Below, in pieces: positions 37,923-49,200 of a stretch of DNA of 64,000 nt. This DNA is from Brachypodius melanocephalos (taxonomy: Eukaryota; Chordata; Aves; Passeriformes; Pycnonotidae). The notes under the pieces were generated by a model. The model had not been told where the DNA came from, ran no database searches, and saw only the letters and a list, made by a program, of their open reading frames with translations. The stretch is taken from positions 1,853,748 to 1,917,747 of the forward strand of contig VZSR01000170.1 in NCBI GenBank assembly GCA_013398615.1, read 5' to 3'. How positions within the stretch are numbered: the first letter of the stretch is position 1; every line of letters starts with the position of its first letter. The translations under genes were made by a program, and so were the position numbers.

Positions 37923-40900
37923 AACAGAATTCAAGATAATGTTCAAATGGAGGTGGAAACACAAAGTGAAATAAAATGCCATTCAAAAAACCCAAACGAA
38001 GTTCTTGTTTGTGATACAGATACAACCTTTGCTGCAGCAAATGCACTCCAGATTTCTTGCTGCTAGTGTCACACAGTCCCTTTTTCATGCTTCCTCAGGA
38101 AAGGAAGCCTAATTGTGTAAGCAAGGGAGTAGATGAATTAGAGATTTAACTATCATTATTTCCCTCTTAGGTCATACAGATTAGATCTAAGTCAAATCTG
38201 GCTTATATCCAAAATATTTTAAAATCACTGTGTTAGTGGTTGTTTTGTTATCTGTAATCAGTATGACTTTAATGATAGTGCATGCTCCATATTGCATAGG
38301 AACCAGTGACATAACTCTATTAAGAAGTTCCAATTTTCCCCACAATTTATAAAAAATGCAATCTCCATCGTCTGGTTTCCGTGGTGTTTCAATTAACAAG
38401 TTGTGGCACCACCATATTACTCTCTAAGAGGAATACAAACGCAAGCAAGGCCAAAGTTGTACATGAGAAACAAAATACTGGCCAGTTATTGCCTTGGCCA
38501 TGATTATATGCAACAGGTAATAATAAACGAAGGATCCTCAAAATAGCCCTTTAAAGTCTGAACAGGATCAAAAACATTTAGACTGCACTAGTGGAATCTT
38601 TAAAACAGGATGTTACACTTAAGGTATAATGTAATGTGTTTGTCTTTCACGGAGCAATTAATCACTGGATGGAGGAGTTAAGACCCAATCAAAATGGAAA
38701 GGTGTTTATTGCTGCAGCTGGTCATTAAATTATTTCTATAAAGCTTAAACACTGGGTTTTATTGTTTTTATTACAGATCCGCTCCTATAAAAAATACATT
38801 TAAACTTCCCTTTTTAGATTTTGTGGTTAATTTCTTGTGCTTCTGTTAACCAAACAAAACCAAACCCAAAGAAACAGCATGTTATTCTGTTATCAGTGAT
38901 AATATGAACCAGAAAGATAGAAAAACATGTCACCTTGCATTCCAATATGTGTACTTTTTATCTATGGGAAAAACCCAATGAATGATGGCAGTAACACAAA
39001 ATAATCATGATGTGAGTTTATTTTTCTTTGGGAGGGAATTCTTTTCGTTCAAGACAGATAGTTGATTAAAAAAAAAAAAAATCTTGGTATATAGAGATCC
39101 TTAAGAAGATTCTCAAGTACCGTTAAGATATCTGTACATGAAGTCCTTTTAATGAAGCACTTGTCATTTTGCATAGACACCTTGGCTGGTAGTAAAAGAA
39201 TGAAAGAAACTTCTCCACTACACTTAATCCTCTAAATGACTGTACTAAAGGAAACATCTGCAAGGAAACATCCACGGGACAGCCATCCTCTTTACTTCAT
39301 TATCAAAGGATTTGTTGTCATGATTGCTCCAATGAGGTATTTTTAGCAGATGCAGGTGCTTTGTGGGATTATCTGTTTATACGAAGAGGACACATGGAGG
39401 GTCACAATTCTGATCTGAAGCAAAACCTGTGGACTTTCCCAAGAGAAAAATCAAATTCCAAATTTCATCACATTTGGACTGATTACCATGATGAACGTCA
39501 TAGAATTGCTACATGGGAAATAAAACCATAGAATGAGTTTGAGTGACATCTTAGGAAAGCAAACCTGTAGATTGAATGTTTTCTGAAGAGAATGAACAGG
39601 CTACAAAGGGCATGCTGAACTAATATAAGATACCAACTATATACCAATTTTGTAAAAAACTCATTAACTGCTTTAAATGGCAGATCCAATGGCCAACACT
39701 TTCTGGCAATTGGGGCAAACAAAATAATGCTTCTTGTAATGAGTCAAAAGTATTGAAGCAAAAGCTTACACCCTTTTTTCTGGAGCTGAGGCAAAAAACA
39801 GAAGTCTTGTGACATGTACACAGAGATGTTAACAGACAAAGTTCACAGTTTAAATATATCTGGCTACAAACACACCAACAACATAACATACACACTGTCT
39901 TAAGAAGCAGAAGGAAATACTACCAAGATTTATTCAAGACCTTTCTAATGTGCTACATGCTTCTATTTAGTACATCAATCAAGAGGAATTAATTCCTGAT
40001 AAATTCATCTACAATTACTTCAATGATTTCCCTATGGTATTAAATCCCTATTTTCTTTCCTTGGTATCTGAATGTAATTCGTTCTCAGTTGCAGGCTAGA
40101 ATTTAGAAAAATTACCCTTGAGTATTAACCTTCTAGAAATAGCTTTGTTACTGTGATTCATAAACAGTTTTTAAGGGTAGTAAACATACGCATAAATCAG
40201 AATTACAAACTAGTATAGTTCATGTTTTGAGATTTTGAGGAAAAAATATTCTCAGGCTGTCAAATTTCAGAATGGAAATGGACAGTAGTTTAACATTAGG
40301 AAAAGAGAAGTCAGCAAAGTCTCTTCCATATTGCAAAAAGCGTGATTTTAGGCTTTTGGAAACATTTTTTGGAGTATGAGGAAAAAGTTATATGTTGGAC
40401 ATCATATTGCTTATGGGAAAAATAGAGTGGATTAAGCCACACCTGGTTGAAAATGGAAAAACTGTATTTGAAATGTCTGCAGAGCTCATTAGTACCTCTA
40501 TACCAAATGATTCAAAGCTATCTTTGGCTTTGACTCAAGATGTTGTTCTAAGCATGGCGGCAAAATAATAATCCAAAAAGCTCCACAGATGTACACTAAA
40601 AAATGATAGTGCTTCATTAATTACCAAAGTAAAAACTTGCTAAATAGAGGCCCATTTTAGAAAATAAAAAAGAAACAGACTGTTAAAACCAGATGGGAAA
40701 TAGAATATAGTGGCCATTCATTACCTTTACATTTGCAACCAAGAGAGAGTATTGCCAAAACAGTTTGTTCATTTGTATAAGGAATTCTATGCTTGTATCA
40801 CTGCATTCAATTTTACTGAAAGTTCTTTATAACACATAGAGCATTAAAAAAAAATCTGAGTAAATAATGCATAATCTAGGTGAAGACTTTGGTTAGCTTT

Positions 40901-41941
40901 ATAGCAAGATAGCAATGGATTGATAATTGATGCCTACATACAATACTACTCAACTACTTGAACTTCTACTCACTGTAAAAGGAAATGCTAAAAGCTTTAC
41001 AATGCTGATTGCTTTACAAAGCAGCACTACTTTCTTCCTCATCTTCTGCCTGTAAAAATCATATTCAAAGTTTAAGCTTTCCCAGTTAAAAATACAATAG
41101 GTAGGGGTGGGGTGGGGAGAGGGGAGAAGTCCATTAGAAAAATAACAGAAAAACACTTGACTGCCAGAGACCCGGAAATTGAAAATTTTATCACCCAATA
41201 CTTTCCTTTATACCACAAAAATTCATGGCATAAGGGACAGCTCTTTCTCAACATAGCTATGGTAACAAAACAGGCCAAAAGAAATATACCCTAGTTATGT
41301 CTTTTAAATTGAATCACTAATGAATTACTTTCTGATAACCTCTTAATTACATTCTCTAACTCTAAAAGCCCATAGACTACTTCAAAACCAATTTTTCTAG
41401 TTTTCTTTTATTCACAGAGTACTTCTCTATTTTTAGTAGACATCATTAAAAAGTGATCTGAGTTGACTGAATGATTTTTGTAAACTACCTCTAGAACTCT
41501 ATGTTGAGACAGAGAATTGCTGTTAATTTCCCCTTGTACCATTAACTTTCTTTAAATTATTTTAATATCCTCATTGATTTATTCCTATATTTGGAAAGAA
41601 GAGTTGACCTTGAACCTACTGAAATCTACTGTGGGTCAAACTTAAACTATACAATATATTAATGAGAAGAAAATTGTCAAATCTCTAAGCATATAATCTC
41701 CTATATGTTTGAGGTTTTTCATATACACTCTTATACCATTTGGCTGCTTAGAATCACATTCTTCCCCCATTAAAGACTTTTCACGGTCAGAAAATACTGC
41801 CACGAACCTCAATATATGTATTTCAATCATCTAACTCATACCCAAAGAGATATTAATTAACGTAAATCTAACAACAGCTGCTGCAGTTGGAAAAATATGT
41901 GGGCTATTTGCACCAAGTAATCTGTTTCAAACACCGAAGAG
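37923..41941. other. Unique AT-rich non-coding DNA
   Basis: No gene or transposon identified. Stretches near 38.62-38.78 kb and 39.30-39.39 kb are denser in homeodomain-type TAAT words and could be conserved non-coding elements, but that is only an impression. Confidence 0.55.
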
Positions 41942-41946
41942 GGCCT
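41942..41946. repeat. Left target-site duplication of LTR copy 2
   Basis: GGCCT, exactly repeated at 42830-42834 on the other side of the LTR. Confidence 0.85.
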
Positions 41947-42083
41947 TATCTTGGTCTGAAAGACAGGTGTCTGCCAAGGAAGGCAGGAACCTCTCTTGGA
42001 ATGGAAATTATGACCCCCTTCCCTCCAAATTACTATAACTTTCAGCTTTGAAATTATGGGTCTTTCAGGCCCCATGTAGTGGA

Positions 42084-42110
42084 ATATATATATATATATA
42101 TATATATATA
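42084..42110. repeat. (AT)n tract at gap edge within LTR copy 2
   Basis: Perfect AT dinucleotides run into the gap. Copy 1 has a shorter TA tract at the same LTR position, so the repeat is ancestral to the family and expanded here. Confidence 0.9.
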
Positions 42111-42210
42111 NNNNNNNNNNNNNNNNNNNNNNNNNNNNNNNNNNNNNNNNNNNNNNNNNNNNNNNNNNNNNNNNNNNNNNNNNNNNNNNNNNNNNNNNNN
42201 NNNNNNNNNN
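42111..42210. other. Assembly gap, 100 N
   Basis: Placeholder-sized gap inside LTR copy 2. By alignment with copy 1, roughly 350-400 bases of LTR should lie between the flanks, so the true missing length is probably well above 100. Confidence 0.93.
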
Positions 42211-42829
42211 AAAAGTAGCAGAAACTCTGCAGCCATAGTGGAAGCCATGGTTTATCCGGGCAGACACAGGATGTTGGCTTAAAGTGTAGCCAAAAGACTA
42301 AAAGCAGCAGCAGAAAAGAGCAGGGCTGGATGGCGGCAGCTGGGCTCCCCCAAATAGCCAGGAGACACTCACTCGGAACAGGAGGGGAGGGGATTGGGGT
42401 CCTGGGTTTTCCCCTGCAGCACCCGAGTAGATGGTGAGGGTCCTCTCCAGTGAGAGCGGGTGTTGAAAAAAGACCGCTCTTATGAGCAAAGCCTCACTCA
42501 CTGTAGTAGAACAATAAAGGGCTGGACTCTGCACTGGCGGTAAATTCTCCCTGCAGTAGCAATAACTCACCCTTTCCTCTCTGGTACTGAGAGCTACAGA
42601 GAGAGAGGAACTGAGCCCATCCCCCTGACCACCCCAGCCAAAATCTTGCAATATCTCTGCACTTCCCAAGAGAAATCCTCCCAGCTAGGAGGGTAGTCAA
42701 CTGCACCCTTCCCCCAGCCACATCCTTTGTTTCTTAAGTATCAGTCATTCCCATCTCTTAGGCAACAAATGGGAGAAAATTCCCTGAGAGAAAAAAAGGG
42801 AATAAAAGGAAAAATCCTAACCTCCAACA

Positions 42830-42834
42830 GGCCT
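42830..42834. repeat. Right target-site duplication of LTR copy 2
   Basis: GGCCT, identical to 41942-41946. Confidence 0.85.
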
Positions 42835-43810
42835 TGATTTGTTGTTCTTGTCGTATCAATGTTCATAAAACATTATCATAAATATATCGCCCTCAGCTTT
42901 TTCCGTTTGAATCTGTGTTCCAGTTTTGGGAGTGACAGGGCGTAACAAAGAAAATAGTTCAATTTCCCTCAATATAAGACCTAAAATCTATCTATTTCTT
43001 CTTTCTGGAAAAGAGAGTTTCACATGAAAATGCAAATTTATGTATTTCTTCAGTCCAATATATGCAATTGCACAATTTTTGTGCTTTCACTGTGAAAAAA
43101 TGAGTTAAACAATACTAACACATTTCATCCAGATTTACTCCTAGGAAGCTACATATTTAACAAAGACAGCAAGTTAGCCAAGCTAAGGTCTTGTGTAATG
43201 CTAAACAGAGTTAATTAACCAGTTTCTGCCAAAACAAATTTTGAATGCTTTCTCCTACACCTCATTGTAATTTATCCATATAGATTCTGGCCATTTTCAT
43301 GGATCTTGCCAGAACTACCATACCAACCCAAGTATAAGACGACTTCAGATATAAGGCCACCCTCATTTTTCAAAGGCTACATAGAAAAATCAGCAAAATT
43401 TATTAATAAAAAATAAATTCTCTCCTGGAACTTCTTAGACCATCTTCTCCAGCCTCAGCTTCCAAAGTCCTTCCTCCTCATGGTCAGCTTGCCAGGCATG
43501 CCGATGGCTGTCTGTACATCTATTAACTGAGCTCTTCATGCTGGGCCTCAACCAACCACTTCGGTTGTTCAGGTCCACAGCTGGATCTGGACTTTGGCAG
43601 AGCAAAACAGATGAGGAAGGTGAACAGATGGACTAATTCCAAGCCCTCCAAGCAACATAGTAGACTATCAACATCTACCCTTCTTTGAAACCTTGAACTG
43701 AGTGGGCCTGGGCTGCTGCCTGCACTACCCCTGCCTGTGTGAGGCTGGAAAATTCAGAAGGCTCGTCGTACAAGTGGAGTTTTAGAGGAGGCCAGATAGT
43801 GAACTCCCAG
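42835..43810. other. Non-coding DNA with a possible DNA-transposon remnant
   Basis: Around 43330-43360 the words AGTATAAGACGACTTC and AGATATAAGGCCACCC follow one another. TATAAGACG-type repeats remind me of the terminal parts of some old vertebrate DNA transposons, but I cannot name a family or find the other end. The rest is unassigned. Confidence 0.35.
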
Positions 43811-43943
43811 AATCACAGAATATTCTGAGTTGAAGGGACCCACAAGTCCAACTGTTAAGTAACTAGCCAATACAGAGATGGAACCCACATCACACAACCT
43901 TGGAGTGGTAAGCACCATGTTCCAAACAGCTGGGTTAATCTCA
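43811..43943 (-). mobile_element. tRNA-Ile/CR1 composite SINE (TguSINE1-like)
   Basis: On the minus strand the head (about 43943 to 43866) resembles tRNA-Ile. It has a decayed A box (TAACCCAGCTGTTT against TAGCTCAGTTGG), then the anticodon-arm region GTGCTTACCACTCCAAGGTT (tRNA-Ile: GTGCTAATAACGCCAAGGTC), then a decayed B box (GGGTTCCATC against GGTTCGANTCC). The tail (43852-43811) ends GTTGGACTTG...CAGAATATTCTGTGATT, the 3' end of a CR1-X-type LINE. SINEs of this design are transcribed by RNA polymerase III from the A and B boxes and mobilised by the CR1 reverse transcriptase that recognises the tail. The copy is diverged and short. It could alternatively be a CR1 tail fused by chance to an old tRNA pseudogene. 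Confidence 0.78.
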
Positions 43944-44209
43944 CTCAACTCATGCCTTATCAATACAGGAGTAAATTGTGGGATTTTACCTTGCATTTTG
44001 CCTTTCAAGCAAGCTTCATAGAAATGTAATAGTGTACCACTAAAAGTAGTACTTCTACATTTTGCCAAGCATGGGAAATGTTTTTCCTTCTTTTACTCCA
44101 CACTCCACCCCCTCCCAAAGTATATCTAAGCAAGGATGGTATTATATCACTCCATGAACCTGTTGCTTCCAAATTCAAGCTTTTAATCTTTGAGTTAAGT
44201 CCATTATAA

Positions 44210-44278
44210 TTCTTTCATTAGTTGTTTCCTTCGTTCTTTCATTTGTTCTTTCATTTGTTGTTTCCTTCATTTCCCTTC
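44210..44278 (+). repeat. 12-bp minisatellite with two unit types
   Basis: Five consecutive 12-base units start at 44210. Type A reads TTCTTTCATTTG (or ..AG) and type B TTGTTTCCTTCG (or ..CA), in the order A-B-A-A-B, followed by a partial unit. The strand is pyrimidine-rich. Confidence 0.88.
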
Positions 44279-46262
44279 AGAGCTATGACTCTTGTTTAAA
44301 TTTTCATAAATGCCATGGTCATATCCAAGCTAAGGGAACATAAGAATAATTCTGCACTTACTACCATGTAATAACTACCAAGGTGAACTGCCCTACAAAG
44401 ACTAAGAAGCTTGCAAAATTAAATCCTCCAACTTTGGAAATAACAGAAATCAGATCACAGACAGGCATATAAACATATAAAAACCTCCTCATACAGCACT
44501 ATTTACCTCCTTATTAGCAGTGTCAACTAAATTTTGAAGATAAATTCAAGACATTGTATATGATCTTCCACATTCTCAGAATTCACTGAATATCTGTCAG
44601 GTATTCTCATTATTGTGCCCGACTTCTTTAGGATAATTGGCTGAAAATAGTAAAGTATATACTTACTATTTTCCAAAGTAAAGCTAATATCATTTTCTAG
44701 GAAATACACAATCAGAAGTGATAAAATTTCATCTATGGAATATAAAAATCAGCGTATCTCTGAGTGAAATCTGTGATTCCAAGGAAGCAATTCATTTTTT
44801 TAGATAATACTATTTGCATATAAAGGGGAAACATTCCACAAAGAAAGGCCAAAAACTGCTTGTTCATGAGCTTCCATAAAGATCCTGATCATGCCAAAGC
44901 CATTTCCCTTTACAGACAGGTGGATTAACGCCTGGCAAACAGCAGGGAGGGGTAAACATTTTAGTTTTGGTATATGAACAATGTCAGCGATTTCTCAGAT
45001 ATCATCTCAGAAATTTAATGACTACAGTGTGGCCCGGAAATGAGCTGTAATGAACAGCATTGAATCATTTCATCTTTAAATGCAGCAAGAACAAAGCCTA
45101 ATAATTATCCACAGCAGCTTAAATTGAGAAAACCACAAATTAATCTGCCTTTTGAAAGTCAGGGCTAAGAAAAGGCTAAGAAAAGTTGCAGCCAAAAGCT
45201 AGAAGAGTTAATTTAGGTCTCTGAATGTCAGACTTTTGCTTTCTAAGCACTGGCTCAGAGGTTTCAGATTCAAGTTGATGGGAGAAAAGCCGGCATGCTT
45301 TTATCAGACATTAGTGTTTATAGAAGCAATACAAAACAGGATTTTATTAAATGTATATATTATGCCAGATCAAACTATAAATTGAACCATCTGTGTCCAA
45401 GTTAATCTCAGATACAGCAAGGAGATTACTTGAATTGTGTGTTTCCTTTTGTGACCTTTTTACATGCGGCTTTGTTTGAAAGGGGGAAGGGATAATTTTC
45501 TTAACTTTTTATTCCTAAGCATCGATGCCAATAGTCCAGTATAACGGCAATATCTTTTAAAATCACCCAGCTGAATAGCAAAAATCCTTTAGTAATTTCC
45601 CAGTATTGTTATACAGGGAGCTCTAAAAAATAAACTAGTCATATAAATAGAGGCATGTAGTTTTAAGCATGCTACAACCCATTCATGACATAAGTATTCA
45701 ATTAAAACTGCTTTTATGAGCAATAATCACATTCTGAAAGGCAAACATGAACAGTTTGTGGATATAACCAAAATGCCTGCAAAATTAACTTTTAAAAAAA
45801 CAGGTAAACAAAGTTCCATCTCTCTACTACTTAAATAAAAGATTTTTAAATTCTTTTGCTCCTGCCTCCAAGACACAAGGGACAGGGAGGAAAATAAGGA
45901 ATTAATTTTTTCTTATTTAAAAAATAAGGAAATTGTTTGCCTTTATGCATTAATAGTATCAAAAACAATCTCAGTTTAACTGAAACTATGATTACAATAA
46001 ACATATTTCAAAATTTTGCAAAAGTAATAGAACAGAACAGCTGTAGTTTGTAACAGTATAAATCTGTTTAACCAGCAACAGCATAACACTTTAAAGAAGA
46101 AAGACAGAAACTTTTAGCTTTATAGGTCACCTCATATTTACTCTTGAGCTGCAAGTAATTTAGGATAAAATTTTACACTATCTACTTCTCTCTAGAATCA
46201 CATGTTGGTTTAAGACCCACTCTTAAATTCTTAGAAGCGATTCTTATTACACTGACAAAATA

Positions 46263-46299
46263 TTTACAAAATAGCCAAGAAAGTTGGCTATTTTGTAAA
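46263..46299. repeat. Perfect 16-bp hairpin with 5-nt loop
   Basis: TTTACAAAATAGCCAA (46263-46278) is the exact reverse complement of TTGGCTATTTTGTAAA (46284-46299), separated by GAAAG. The pairing stops abruptly at both flanks. The stem is shorter than a usual microRNA precursor and no U-tract follows that would suggest RNA polymerase III termination. Confidence 0.95.
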
Positions 46300-49200
46300 G
46301 GAACACCTCTTCCCCCATTCTCCTGACTCTCCCCTTTAGTCTTTTTTTTTTAAATTCTATTTCATTCTCAGCTCCTAATCCACTGCCTATCATGCAAACT
46401 CTGATTACCCATTGTAATCTGTCAAAAATAGAATGAAGTCAAGGCTGAAAAGGGCTTACATAATATAGAGATGATCAATATTTTATGAGATGATTTAGAT
46501 GGAGTGATATAGGGAATTTCAGAAAAAAAATTCTGGACCACAATATAAACATATTTTACAAGATCTACAAAATATGTACAGTATACAATATGAACCAGAA
46601 ACAAGTCCTCTGAAATCCAGTTGCTTAAGATGACCATGAAGGGCCAGTCCCTTATCTACTAAAAGGCATTTTCTAGTTTTTAATATCATACATAACATGA
46701 GCTATGGTGTCACACCTGCCAGCAAAGCTACACTTGGTATTGCTGTGCCATTAAATAAAGCTTCTTGAGGCCACTGTTGGTACTCCATCCCTTAGCAAAG
46801 GGTGTTGGATAAAATGTTGACTAGATTTTATCCTTAAATTTATTTCATAAATTCTTCACTCTTCAGAAAGCGATAGATATAGAAACATCATTAAAGGCAC
46901 AAAACAGCATAAATAGATAAACTGGATCTTTAACATTGACTTGAGGTGGGACATATAGCAGCCTTGGGGCTTTAACAAAAGCTTATTATTCATGTGCACA
47001 GAGTTTAGACAGTAAAGCTGGAGGTTTTCTGAGTCCTTGAATCACTTTTAAATGTGGCACTTTTTTCTCATCTGTTCAACAGTCATCATCTAGATCCATC
47101 AATCCATCTTTCCTAGGCAATTTTAAAACCGCAAAGTGAAAATTAATTGGTCTCAGGTCCTTCCACATACAGACAAGAATATAAAATCAGTAGAAACTAT
47201 TAGGAGAATGGAGGTATTCTTTCCTTAAATACACAATCAACCACAAAGATGATAAAATTACAGGGGATACCATTTTCCTTTAGTCTTGAAATAAAGGAAA
47301 TATCAATTCAACCTGACAGCATATCAGATGTTTTGCACTTACCAATCCTGTTGTTTTCCTGCCCTACACCTGACCACTGCTACTTCAACAATGAAGACTA
47401 AACACACTTTTGTGACATGTAGGTAACCAGATGTCCTTCACTGACAGCTGGAGCCTTCGCCCAATGCACTTGGTCTCTACCAGTAGGTAGGGCTAATGAA
47501 ACAAGTGTCAAACCCGTAGGTGGCAACACCATCTGAGGTCAAATCTATACCAGACAGTGAAATAAATTAAAATTTCTTCTGAACAAAGATGGAGCATTAT
47601 ATGCTATTAAAGATTATGGGCTTGAGGAATAAGGTTAGCAAGTGGCAAAATACCCAAAAGCAGTTACTGACCAGTAGCTCCCTCTGCTTACTTCAAAGAG
47701 TACATCTTTATATTGTTCCACTTAGTCCCTTTGAAAGGAAAACCACAAAGCCTTTGACAATAAAAGCATCCACATCGCACACTAGAATGAAACACTTATG
47801 AAGTTTTACTGTGACTTCTTTTGCCAATGGCTTTTTAGTCAGAACAAAAAAAAAAAAATCCAAAGTTTTTGACTCAGAGCAGTTTTAGTCTCTAGCAGGG
47901 CTTGTAACTGTACATATAATTAACCTCAAGAGGCTCAGAACACTCTGCGGTCCACAGTGGCTAAAAGCAGAAGAGATGCCACAACCAAACTATGAAAGCA
48001 CATGCAATGCTGGCTGAAGAAGAAACACAGCAAAGCATCGAGAACACACTGCCCCTGGGTAGGATCTGTTGAGAGATAGAAAAGGCAGGAAGAATGAAGG
48101 CTGCATTTGCCTGCACAATGCATGAGGGAATGTAGTAGTAGTAACGTATTTGACCTATCCTCCCTCTATTGCAGGACAGTTTGTAATAGTGCTGCCATAA
48201 TTTGCTCCAACTCCAAACTCTGTTTCCAATGAACTAGAGTCCTGAAAGGAAAAAAAAAAGAAAGAAAACTTCTCAGTAAAACCTTAATTCAAACTGTTAC
48301 TAAATTTCAAAAAATGTAATCATTACCCCTTCAAAATTAGATGCATTTCCTGCTTCTATTAAAACAAGAAAGAGCATTCCCAGAATAGTAGAAGAACGGT
48401 TGTTAAAGAACAACCAGAAGAAGTAAAGGTCAGATACTTTACAAGAAAATACATTATGAAATTTCCAGTATGATTTTACAAACTTTGTAGAATCCAAACA
48501 TTTTCTAACATAATGCAATCTTTTAATAATAATAAAATAACAATACTTAACCCCCTTTTTGGGGTTGAATAAATACACTAGAGTATTCCAGAGAAAAATA
48601 AAAATGGAAGCTGGTTATTCCCAGCTTTGATCTTGAGTCTGAATCAGTTAAAATGAATTTTTACATTTTAAGGCGTATTTCTGGGTTTCTTCAGGTGAAT
48701 CTACTGAGAAACAGTTTAGAGATTATATGCAGAGTGTGAAGCTTCTGGCTTCTTTTTTTTCCTTGCCAAGGTCGGGATTAATACGTGGGAAATGTAGGTT
48801 TCAAGTTTGGACTTGGATGTTTATTATTTCTTACCTATTTACAGACTCACGAGCCATGAGCTCTAACTAGCAAGTTAGAGAAAAGATGTGAAATGGATTG
48901 CTTCTAACTCTTTCCAAGGTTATTTAAGCAATAATTACCCAGTAACGAGGGAGACCTATATTATTTATATTTTTGACCCAAGCATGACCACCCAAGGCCT
49001 GCAATGTGGACCTTTTTCACACAATCACAGAAAACCACCCAAACCCATGAAGGAGGAAGAAGAAGGTGAAGAAGAAGGACTTAGACAACACCCAAAATCC
49101 TCCACCTTAACTCACATGTATTACTACATACTAAAAGCCCTAATTCTCAGTTTCCAGAATTCCAGCAGCAGAGCATCAGTTATTTTGCCCGTGCCCAGTT

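Larger units (their letters stand above)
41947..42829 (-). mobile_element. Solo LTR of the same endogenous retrovirus family, copy 2
   Basis: Read on the minus strand, this begins TGTTGGAGGTTAGGAT and ends GACCAAGATA (the canonical CA end mutated to TA), flanked by an exact 5-base duplication GGCCT. Both ends align to the LTR at 8583-9728. Shared landmarks include the TCTCAGGGAATTTTCTCC word near the start and GGCAGACACCTGTCTTTCAG near the end. It is a solo LTR with no internal viral genes. The visible length is 783 bases plus a 100-N gap. The 123-codon minus-strand frame at 42298-42669 lies inside it and shows no known domain. Confidence 0.88.

Noticed and set aside
42298..42721. 123- and 75-codon minus-strand frames
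   Set aside because: Both lie inside solo LTR copy 2, which is GC-rich and therefore poor in stops. No viral protein motif was seen.
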